Source: Thermoplasmata archaeon M9B2D
GTDB lineage: Archaea > Thermoplasmatota > E2 > DHVEG-1
Assembly (NCBI GenBank): GCA_002900555.1
Contig: MUGD01000075.1
Span: forward strand, 1-26,247
Direction of reading: 5' to 3'
Length of the DNA: 26,247 bases
Shown here: in pieces, positions 7,152 through 14,250 of the stretch
How positions within the stretch are numbered: position 1 is the first letter of the stretch
How the letters are laid out: every line of letters begins with the position of its first letter
Translations under genes and position numbers: made by a program
Notes under the pieces: generated by a model
What the model was told of the DNA's origin: nothing
Seen by the model: only the letters and a program-made list of their open reading frames with translations
Databases searched by the model: none

Positions 7152-7841
7152 TCAAATCATTTGACGTGAGGGTGGGAAAAAAAGTCCAAATATTGTTTTA
7201 ATAACTGAATCTATTGTTTTTTCTCGATTTTGAATTTGTTTTGGAATACCTTGCGAGATATGCATCTCGATATATTCGATAATACCAGCAACTATATCTT
7301 TATCACTGAGGTTCTCTTTATGCTTTATAAGCAAATTATAAATCTTCCAGGGGTCGTTCAAGATATAAATTTTCTCACTTGAGATTTGTGTACGTTCAAT
7401 TATATTTGGTAATGTATCTTTGTATATAATTCCATTATCAATCGACACTTGTTTTATTATGCCTGCGTATAGCATATTTCGTATATGAAAACCGATAGTT
7501 GCAGGATGTTTTTCAAGGTATCTGCTTAAATCTTTCTGTGAACATTGTTGAGCGATAAAAAACCAAAGAATAATGTGGAGAGCAGTTCTTTTTCTAAGAG
7601 AATTTAAAATTTTTTTTTCATTCTCACTTATTTCAAACGAAATAAAATATCTAATATATTTTCCGTCGTCTTTTGAGATAATAAGATCTTTTTTTTCGAG
7701 GTAGTTTAGATGATATTGTAAAGTTGTGAAAGGAATATTCATTTTTCTTGAGATTTCACGCATATGCAATCCAGAGTTTTTTGAAATAAACTCATAGATT
7801 TCTCGTCTTCGTTTTAACTCTAATATAGTATCATCATTCAT
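7152..7841 (-). CDS. Double winged-helix transcriptional regulator (ArsR-like)
   Basis: A 229-residue cytoplasmic regulator with two winged helix-turn-helix domains. The first spans about residues 8-70, with REISRKMNIPFTTLQYHLNYLE as helix-turn-helix and KDDGKYIRYF as wing. The second spans about 85-145, with QKDLSRYLEKHPATIGFHIRNML. This architecture is common in Thermoplasmata and methanogens. The C-terminal ~85 residues are helical and may mediate dimerisation or ligand sensing. It is divergent from the Tes-like gene across a 104-bp AT-rich spacer, which holds a spaced direct repeat, so it is the prime candidate to control that gene and itself. It is also collinear with the membrane-protein and GGR 2 genes downstream. 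The effector is unknown. Confidence 0.75.
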   Translation of the reverse strand: MNDDTILELKRRREIYEFISKNSGLHMREISRKMNIPFTTLQYHLNYLEKKDLIISKDDGKYIRYFISFEISENEKKILNSLRKRTALHIILWFFIAQQCSQKDLSRYLEKHPATIGFHIRNMLYAGIIKQVSIDNGIIYKDTLPNIIERTQISSEKIYILNDPWKIYNLLIKHKENLSDKDIVAGIIEYIEMHISQGIPKQIQNREKTIDSVIKTIFGLFFPPSRQMI

Positions 7842-7896
7842 ATCGATTTAATATAAAATAAAATTATATATATTTTTCTATAAATTAATATTTAAA

Positions 7897-7938
7897 CGAT
7901 TAAAAAAAATGTATAAACCTATTGTTCGATTAACGTTA
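7897..7938 (+). promoter_or_regulatory. Promoter and putative operator of Tes-like gene
   Basis: A TATAAA at 7912-7917 lies about 30 bp before the ATG at 7946, which implies a nearly leaderless mRNA. No Shine-Dalgarno site is present. It is bracketed by two direct copies of CGATTAA (7897-7903 and 7927-7933), exactly 30 bp apart, about three helical turns. The second copy runs into the palindrome TAACGTTA (7931-7938) at the expected transcription start. This is a plausible site for the divergent wHTH regulator. Confidence 0.4.
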
Positions 7939-7945
7939 TGATTTA

Positions 7946-9463
7946 ATGAAAGAATTAGAAAAAACATCTTCAGTATGCCCTTCTTGTTTCCAAGAAGGAA
8001 AAATTCAGAAGATTAATGCAGCCATTATCGAAGATGAAGACAAAGTATGGATAATTAAACACTGTAAAAAACATGGTTCTTTTAAAGAAATTTATTTTGG
8101 CGATATAAATCTGTATAAAAGATGGATGAAATATAAGATAAATTCAAAACCTGTTTATTATATCAAAACAAGCTTATTCGAAGGAACTGAACTATATTCG
8201 GAGCATACATCTCAAACAATGTTAACGAATCTAGTAATCACAAATAGATCAAATTTAAAAATAGATCAAAATTTTTTTAACGCGCATATTGATGGTTATG
8301 TCTATGAACCATCGTTAGAACAACTAAGAGAATTATTACAACAATCAAGAAATGTAAAACCACTTGGTTCGAAATCAGTACAATTAACTGGTGGTGAACC
8401 GACTCTTCGTGACGATCTTATCGATGTTATCCGAATGACAAAAAAAATCGGATTTTCACATATTCAAATTCATACAAATGGATTGAAACTCGCTGAAAGT
8501 ATTGATTATTGTCAAAAGTTAAAGGATGAAAAAGTAAATTCAATATATTTAAGTTTTAATGGCGTAACAAATTTGGCAAATCCATTAATAAATTACCATA
8601 AAAAAGTTTTAGAAAATTTAAAAAAAGTTGATTTACAAGTTGTTTTAGTATCAATTCTTATTGGAAATAAAAACGTCTATGAATCAGGTAAAATAATACG
8701 TTTTGCGTTAGATAATATTGATATCGTTCGCGGTGTTCATTTCCAACCAGTATTTTTTTCAAGGATTAACTCTTCATTATCAACAGAACAAAGGGAAAAG
8801 CAACGTATTGACTTTATTCAAATGTTTGATATTATTGAAAAAGAGTTTCTTAATATGATATCGCGCGATGATTTTTATCCTACTTCTATTATTCATAATA
8901 TTTCTCAATTAATCGAAACATTAATTAAGGAACCTCAAGTAGAATTCACCCCACATCCAGGTTGCGGGGGATCAACTTTAATATTTTTAGAAGATGGAAA
9001 TCCTCTACCAATTACACGATTTATTAACATAGAAACCTTAATCAATTTTATGAACGAGGAATCAAAAAAAGGGGGTCCACTAAGAAAACTTCGTTTTGCC
9101 TCCTCTTTAGTAAAAAATATAGAAAGATTCATGAACAATAATAAAGCGCCAAATGGGTTTGATTTAAAACAAATCGCAAAAGATGCGGCTATTGGAGGAA
9201 GCGAATATGCTATGCGACAGTTTCATCACAAAACATTAATAATTGGCGCCATGTGGTATCAAGATGTATGGAATCTAAACATCGATCGTTTACAGAGATG
9301 TGTTATTCATTGTCCCTCATTTGAAGGAATTGTCCCATTTTGTTCGTATATAGGTCTGGGATACGGTGAGAATATTCAAAAAAAATATTCTTTTTCAGTC
9401 AATGAATGGGAAAAAAAAACTGGTCGTAATCTAAAAGATGATATTCAAAAAAATGTAATTTAA
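7946..9463 (+). CDS. Tes-like radical SAM homologue lacking all cluster cysteines
   Basis: A 505-residue homologue of the archaeal tetraether lipid synthase Tes (MJ0619 type), the radical SAM enzyme that joins lipid tails. Kept features are the N-terminal Cys11-X2-Cys14 knuckle with HCKKHG, GYVYEPSLEQ, the SAM-side LTGGEPTLRDDL (148-158), HTNG, IDIVRGVHFQPV, DDFYPT, HPGCGGST (Cys340), RCVIHC, IVPFCSYI and EWEKKTG. The TNRCxxxCxxC segment reads TNRSNLKIDQN, with Ser102, Ile106 and Asn109 in the three ligand positions. The upstream CPxxCGxC motif reads LFEGTELY (Leu77, Thr81, Tyr84). Each lost cysteine codon differs by at least two bases from a cysteine codon, and the frame is intact, so sequencing error is very unlikely. 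The radical chemistry should be absent. A partner, scaffold or lipid/SAM-binding role is inferred. The gene is AT-rich, and GGR-family genes lie nearby. Confidence 0.85.
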   Translation: MKELEKTSSVCPSCFQEGKIQKINAAIIEDEDKVWIIKHCKKHGSFKEIYFGDINLYKRWMKYKINSKPVYYIKTSLFEGTELYSEHTSQTMLTNLVITNRSNLKIDQNFFNAHIDGYVYEPSLEQLRELLQQSRNVKPLGSKSVQLTGGEPTLRDDLIDVIRMTKKIGFSHIQIHTNGLKLAESIDYCQKLKDEKVNSIYLSFNGVTNLANPLINYHKKVLENLKKVDLQVVLVSILIGNKNVYESGKIIRFALDNIDIVRGVHFQPVFFSRINSSLSTEQREKQRIDFIQMFDIIEKEFLNMISRDDFYPTSIIHNISQLIETLIKEPQVEFTPHPGCGGSTLIFLEDGNPLPITRFINIETLINFMNEESKKGGPLRKLRFASSLVKNIERFMNNNKAPNGFDLKQIAKDAAIGGSEYAMRQFHHKTLIIGAMWYQDVWNLNIDRLQRCVIHCPSFEGIVPFCSYIGLGYGENIQKKYSFSVNEWEKKTGRNLKDDIQKNVI

Positions 9464-9548
9464 AAAAGAAGAAGTTATGTCACGTTTTAATGAAATAGAT
9501 ATTATTTTACAGTTTATAGTAGGCAATTTTAGTATTTATGAAATTTTT

Positions 9549-10589
9549 TTAAATTTGTAAAGTTATATTATATGGTTGTCTTGCAGGACGCCAGTCGAAG
9601 CGAAACCAAGGAATGAAAAACCAGAGAGCACCGAAAGGTGTTGGGTAATAAAATCGTGTTTGTTTTAATCCAAGAATGGGTTTTGGGAACATCAGTGGTT
9701 TTCCCCAAAAATTGTTAGTCCATATATTTTTTCCACTAAATCCTTTATGTTCAGCAAAACATGCGTTTCTATTCGTATTATTTCTTAGATTGTTTCTTGA
9801 GATAACATTATCCTGATTTTGAAAATTTTCACGATACCAAGTTAGAATAATGCCTATAGAATTGTTACTAATTTCGTTTTCTGTTATATTATTTTTACTT
9901 GAGTCAACGAAATAAAGACCAGTTCCATTATTATTTGTTACTATATTTCCTGAAATGTTATTTTCTGAACCAAATATATTGATTCCCATATTAGAATTTT
10001 TTGTGATTAAATTCTTAGTGATGATATTTTTTGAACCTGAAAGCCATAAACCTATATGATTATAGCTCATAATATTTCTTGAAATTATATTTCCTCCAGT
10101 ATTATGAGTCATAATACCTGATTCCGAATATCTAAAAATATTTCCTGTAATAATATTATTATATGAAAAAATGAATAGGTTCGCTTCATTTACAAGATTA
10201 TTTGAGTAAGATCCATTTTGGATGGTAAAGCCAGAGATATTAACACCGTTAGCAGAGATATTTATCGTGTAACCTTTTTTTTGTGCATCAATAATAGTAA
10301 TTTCTTTACATTCACCTCGGATACAAAGTTGTTTATAGATGGTAAGAGTCTCATAATATATTCCTTGATAAACAAAGATAATATCTCCTTCAGAAGCATT
10401 ATCAATAGCATTCTGAATTTTGCTATAATTTTCTGGTCCATTACCACCGACATACAATGTGTTACCGTCGTAATTATGGAGGAATAATTTTTCTGATGAT
10501 TCTTCAAAACTAAAAGCTCTAAAAGTTGGTATAAATACAATTCCAAGAAACAGGATTAAGATGACATAGACAAATCCCTTTTTCATCAT
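9549..10589 (-). CDS. Secreted parallel beta-helix (NosD/PbH1) protein
   Basis: About 346 residues with an N-terminal signal segment (MMKKGFVYVILILFLGIVFI, cleavage likely after FRAFS). The linker LYVGGNGPENYSKIQNAIDN opens the first coil. It is followed by repeated right-handed beta-helix rungs of the pattern NIIxxNxI/GI (residues about 120-265), rich in Asn with many potential N-glycosylation sites. The C-terminus has an aromatic segment NIWTNNFWGKP...FIPWFRFDWRPARQPYN, which resembles the end of the C1A-peptidase fusion at 16293-17975 (PWANFDW...KPF). It is probably extracellular or cell-surface bound, with a carbohydrate or adhesion role. No lyase residues are assignable. A TTG at 10601 is also in frame. 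ATG 10589 is preferred because it starts the typical MMKK signal peptide. Confidence 0.75.
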   Translation of the reverse strand: MMKKGFVYVILILFLGIVFIPTFRAFSFEESSEKLFLHNYDGNTLYVGGNGPENYSKIQNAIDNASEGDIIFVYQGIYYETLTIYKQLCIRGECKEITIIDAQKKGYTINISANGVNISGFTIQNGSYSNNLVNEANLFIFSYNNIITGNIFRYSESGIMTHNTGGNIISRNIMSYNHIGLWLSGSKNIITKNLITKNSNMGINIFGSENNISGNIVTNNNGTGLYFVDSSKNNITENEISNNSIGIILTWYRENFQNQDNVISRNNLRNNTNRNACFAEHKGFSGKNIWTNNFWGKPLMFPKPILGLKQTRFYYPTPFGALWFFIPWFRFDWRPARQPYNITLQI

Positions 10590-10700
10590 ATTTTTTCCCA
10601 ATTAATTTTTGATTCCAGTATATCTAAGTTTTTTTGAAACAGATTGATATAATCTTTTTTTCAATTTTGTGTAATTCTTTAAATTCATATACTAGTTATA

Positions 10701-12096
10701 CTAAGTATAATGATGCGTAAGTTCTACATAGGCTTTTCCTTGTACTACTACTCCATTAATTGTTCCAGAAATTGAACAGACACCTTCCCAGAAACATGCT
10801 CCAGGAACTATTTTTTCCAAAATCTGTCGAATTAGAGGTTTATCTTCACCCACGCGCATCATTTGATCAAGATAAATAGGAGTAACTGTAATATTTATCA
10901 ATTGTGACGATTCTGTAATTTGCCATTTAGCAGCATATATATCGTTAGTTTGTGTGTCTGTCCAATAGGACTTAGGTGTAATCGTATAATCTTCTAAAAG
11001 ATATAAAACCCCTCCACTGTCAACTAGATTTAATCCACTAGAAAAAGATTCATCAATTTTTTCACCGGTTTCTTGATCCCAAGTGTCTCCGACTAGTATC
11101 TCGCGGTTGTCATTTAGTTTTATAGAAAACCATTCGTAAGAAACAACTAATCCGTATGGAAGAGTATCTTGGTTGAGGAAATCGCCCCATTGATGATCAA
11201 CCCATGAGAAACCACTAACATTTTCTGTAACTCCATGCAAAGTTATAGAACCAGCTACTGCAAGTTTAGTAAAACTGTAATAAAAAGAAATACGCTGTTC
11301 TTTTCCAAGTTCTATGATTCCATCACCACCAACAATCAATGGTTGTTTCCGACAATCCATATCAACAATAAGTTTCATCGGTTGATGGTCTTGTTGGGAG
11401 TTTCCAGCGACAGTCAAGCTGTATTGGAATGGGAGGAGACCTTGATCGTTGGATTTGGTGTACCATCGATCATATTGTAATTGTGTTGATTCGTTTGTAA
11501 TTATCTCATAGTCACTGTCATTTTCATTAATAGCATTCATTGTCTGTGGGTTCTCATATTGCAGTGTGCCCATTAATAAGTAAATTCGTATCGAAAATTT
11601 CAGAGATAGTTTGATCGTCTGTCTCGTAGTCATTTGTGATATATTCGAAACTTAAATCTAGATAGTCAGGGCAAGTGGTAAGTGTTCCTAATTTTACGTT
11701 TGTATAGGTTTTTTCTATTGCGATATCAGATATTGAAAAGATCATTATTTCTCTTGTTTCGGCAACTGTTGTCTGGATTTTATAGAATGCAACAAATGCT
11801 CCGTATTCTCGTCCAGTGGTCTGGCCGGTGAGATGGAAGTTGGCATACCACCATTCTATCGGGTATTTACATGTATCATGGGCTCCTTCATCCGTGGGAA
11901 AGAGGATATCGGTTCCTGGAGGTTGGTATGGGTAGTTTTTCCAAGGTAGGTCTGGTTGTTCGGTGTCTGTTATGGCCGCCACATGTAGTATAATGGTTGG
12001 TGCAATGAGCATGATGGTAATTAAGAGGATAAGGATGGTGTGTATTGTGTAGTATGGTGTTGTTCTTTTTTTTATCAGTACGTCTTTTATCTTCAT
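10701..12096 (-). pseudogene. CrtC/AttH-like secreted lipocalin-fold protein, frameshifted
   Basis: Two overlapping minus-strand frames together encode one protein of the CrtC/AttH (carotenoid 1,2-hydratase, 'secreted hydrolase') family. The first (12096-11554) has a signal or anchor segment and IEWWYANFHLTG, the family EWWY motif. The second (to 10701) has FSWVDHQWGDF, the family DHQWG motif. In the overlap, the first frame reads LLINGHTAI-stop, while skipping one base of the GGG at 11569-11571 gives LLINGTLQYENPQ and restores a 464-residue product of normal family length. This is either a real +1 inactivating insertion or a sequence error; programmed frameshifting is less likely. The start has GTGAG five bases before the ATG. 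The protein would act outside the membrane on a hydrophobic substrate. It lies next to other exported proteins. Confidence 0.75.
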
Positions 12097-12491
12097 TGAT
12101 TCTCACTAGATTTTTTAGTATCTGGTGTTTGTTTGAATCCCTATAAAAGACGTGTTTTACAACTGATACCATCTTTCTTTACAGTCGTTATCTAAAAAGA
12201 AATATCACTTTTTTCTATTATTGTTGTTTTTTTCTTTGATTGTTACAATTTTTTTCCTTCTAGCATACTCTAACGAAAAGGAGAGAGGTGCGACAGTGTA
12301 TTTACGTAAAAAATATGTGATGGTTTTTTGACTTTTGTTGTGGCGGTTCACTGTATTTATCTTATTATATAATAATAAACAAAATATTTATATAGTGCGT
12401 TTCGATTGTATTCCTATGCAAAGTCTGGGAAAAGAATCGCCGTCGGTATGTTTCCCTATATCGAAAATACAGGCGGAGGAGGTGATAGGAA
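12097..12491. promoter_or_regulatory. Divergent spacer with promoter and strong SD for 12492 gene
   Basis: No gene is supported in this ~395-bp AT-rich spacer. On the plus strand, TATTTATATA at 12385-12394 is a good archaeal TATA box, giving a start near 12416 and a leader of about 75 nt. The leader ends in an exact GGAGGTGAT (12478-12486), five bases before the ATG at 12492. The left part serves the divergent frameshifted gene. Poly-T stretches at 12208-12260 show nothing further I can interpret. Confidence 0.5.
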
Positions 12492-13229
12492 ATGAGAAAA
12501 GAGGTGAAACTTCTTGCGATTTTTTCAGTGTTTTTTGTGTCTCTTGTTCCACTTTCTAGCGCTGCACTTCCTTCTTTACCACAACGAAGAATAGAACAAC
12601 CGGAGATGACCCAATTGATCTGTATGGTAGGTACGCAAAAGGTTGTCAGGGAACTGCCGGTTTCCGTCGTTGATTCCATTGTTCTGCTGGGTACGTCGAA
12701 AAAAGATGCGTTTCTCACCATTTACAATAAATATGCGACACAGGAGGAGGTTGCCAAAGCGTTTGAAGATGTGCAGCCGTTTTTTTCCGCTCTTGTGGCA
12801 AACGGTCTTACCGACAAATCTGTTGATGGTCTCAACGAACTATTCCATACAATCCGAGAGATGATAAAGAAACCGAAGCATGACCCGTTTGGTCCTTCGC
12901 CATGTGGAAGCTGGAATGGGTTACCAACATTCCTTGTTGCAAATGCGATTAGTGGTATCTTTTGTGCTGATGCACCAGCAATCGGGTTTGTGCTCGGAAC
13001 GCATACAATTTTTCCGACGATAGGCGCAGATATATTCATAACATGGAACGGTTTCGGAGAAACAGTATCAATTGGTGGTTTAGGGTTCACTACTTCAACT
13101 GGACCCGAGTTCGGTCTCATCTTTGGTTTCATAGGCGTACTTCTTGCAACACCGATAATGATAACAGGAGTTCTCTTTATGACAGGTTTCGCAGCTTTCT
13201 ATCTCGGATTAGGGCCGGCACCTTTTTAG
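12492..13229 (+). CDS. Exported Gly-rich protein of unknown function
   Basis: A 245-residue protein with a clear signal peptide (MRKEVKLLAIFSVFFVSLVP, Ala-Ala cleavage region around residue 25). A charged helical middle follows (about 60-130, including KDAFLTIYNKYATQEEVAKA). The C-terminal ~100 residues are rich in Gly, Phe, Thr and hydrophobics (GFVLGTHTIFPTIGADIF, SIGGLGFTTSTGPEFGLIFG), with two cysteines at PSPCGSW and GIFCADA. The end looks membrane-inserting or strongly hydrophobic. I do not recognise the family. The start is certain: a perfect GGAGGTGAT sits five bases upstream. The next gene begins 29 bp after the stop across a pyrimidine tract, and the convergent radical SAM gene follows that one, so the three may belong together. 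Function is unknown. Confidence 0.65.
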   Translation: MRKEVKLLAIFSVFFVSLVPLSSAALPSLPQRRIEQPEMTQLICMVGTQKVVRELPVSVVDSIVLLGTSKKDAFLTIYNKYATQEEVAKAFEDVQPFFSALVANGLTDKSVDGLNELFHTIREMIKKPKHDPFGPSPCGSWNGLPTFLVANAISGIFCADAPAIGFVLGTHTIFPTIGADIFITWNGFGETVSIGGLGFTTSTGPEFGLIFGFIGVLLATPIMITGVLFMTGFAAFYLGLGPAPF

Positions 13230-13237
13230 ACACTCAC

Positions 13238-13258
13238 ACCTCTCTCCTCTCTTTTTTT
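13238..13258 (+). terminator. Pyrimidine tract with T7, possible intrinsic termination/attenuation
   Basis: A CT-only stretch ending in seven T residues lies between the stop at 13229 and the ATG at 13259. U-rich tracts alone can terminate archaeal transcription. It could lower expression of the second gene relative to the first. Confidence 0.3.
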
Positions 13259-14242
13259 ATGGTTATGAACACGAAAATAAAGGCGATTCTGGTTATCGTA
13301 ATTCTGTTTGTTCCAGTACTTTTCTTTTTACGTGTGGATGAGAGGCATTCTCTTACTACCACGGTATTGGGGGGTGCCTCTGAAGATGGACAGGAGCTTG
13401 ATCATGTTACTGATAAAGTTGTTCTAGATCAAAAGCAGTTACAGTTACACCATGAGGTGGTTCAATATCAGGTCGTATTTCATGAAAACGACACGATAAA
13501 TATTTCTGCTTTTTTGGCGTTACAACATCTTGGAACGGACTTTACACCTCAAGCATCATTGTTTATCCTTACCAACGGAACCACAAGTATAATAAAGAAA
13601 TCCACCGTGTCCTTTTTGTTGTATGTTCCCTCAGCTCTTCTTTTTGACGCGACGGTTTTAAGACGCCGATTTGCGTTTGGTGGAAGGATTTTTTTCAAAT
13701 TACTAAACCTCACCCGTTTCCGCGTAGGGGTCTCTTTGGAGAAATATGAGGAGGTAGCTGTTAAAAAAGGTGATATCTGGTTTCTTACAATCGCTGTTTC
13801 TGCAAGCAAACCAGGGGAGATACTGACTATCGTTTTCCGGTCGTTGTCATCGTCATTGTCCATGGAACTGGTCGAAATAGAGCGTCATACGAATATTGGT
13901 TTTTATTCGGCTCTTGATAATGATTTTGAAGGCAGGTATATGGGAGTTAAGCTCCCGTTTCTTCCGTTTGGTTTTAGCCGTGCAGATGATTTACATAAGG
14001 AGGTGACGACTTCGAAAGGCTCAGTTCTGTATTTTTGTAGTATGGGTCATGTGAAGGGTCGGTTGAAGGTAGAAGCACCAAACCAGAAAGTCTATTTGAA
14101 TACCAATAATAACATGGCTGTTTTTTCCTATTGTGGGAATCTAACAGGCAGGTGGAATTTCTCTGCGTCTGGTTTTGGTTTTCCCTGGAAACACTTGGTT
14201 TTTTTGTACTATGTTGATGTTGACCCTCATATACGGATGTAA
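13259..14242 (+). CDS. Exported or membrane-anchored protein of unknown function
   Basis: A 327-residue protein beginning with a hydrophobic signal or anchor (KIKAILVIVILFVPVLFFL). The remainder is predominantly beta-strand-like and polar (for example VVQYQVVFHENDTINISAFL, RFRVGVSLEKYEEVAVKKG, RLKVEAPNQKVYLNTNNNMA), so it is probably an extracytoplasmic beta-rich domain. Two late cysteines occur (YFCSMGH and SYCGNL). The frame is open 216 bp further upstream, but that part overlaps the preceding gene and is not protein-like. The ATG at 13259 (or 13265) follows directly on a T tract, with no Shine-Dalgarno site. The gene ends eight bases from the convergent radical SAM gene. I do not recognise the family and assign no function. 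Confidence 0.55.
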   Translation: MVMNTKIKAILVIVILFVPVLFFLRVDERHSLTTTVLGGASEDGQELDHVTDKVVLDQKQLQLHHEVVQYQVVFHENDTINISAFLALQHLGTDFTPQASLFILTNGTTSIIKKSTVSFLLYVPSALLFDATVLRRRFAFGGRIFFKLLNLTRFRVGVSLEKYEEVAVKKGDIWFLTIAVSASKPGEILTIVFRSLSSSLSMELVEIERHTNIGFYSALDNDFEGRYMGVKLPFLPFGFSRADDLHKEVTTSKGSVLYFCSMGHVKGRLKVEAPNQKVYLNTNNNMAVFSYCGNLTGRWNFSASGFGFPWKHLVFLYYVDVDPHIRM

Positions 14243-14250
14243 CCGGGTTC

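Noticed and set aside
7946..9463. Sequencing error or frameshift as the cause of the missing Tes cysteines
   Set aside because: The flanking alignment stays in frame and each missing cysteine codon differs by two or more bases from TGT/TGC.
9477..9560. 27-codon plus-strand frame after the Tes-like gene
   Set aside because: It only has a weak AGAAG upstream, no promoter, and overlaps the end of the convergent beta-helix gene. AT-rich chance frame is the simpler explanation.
12416..12559. ATG about 25 bp after the TATA box, suggesting a leaderless frame of 47 codons
   Set aside because: It overlaps the well-supported 12492 gene out of frame. The distance to the TATA box is explained by the transcript start itself.
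13043..13258. Upstream extension of the 13259 gene
   Set aside because: It overlaps the preceding gene's conserved-looking C-terminal domain and lacks protein-like composition. The signal segment begins at 13259.
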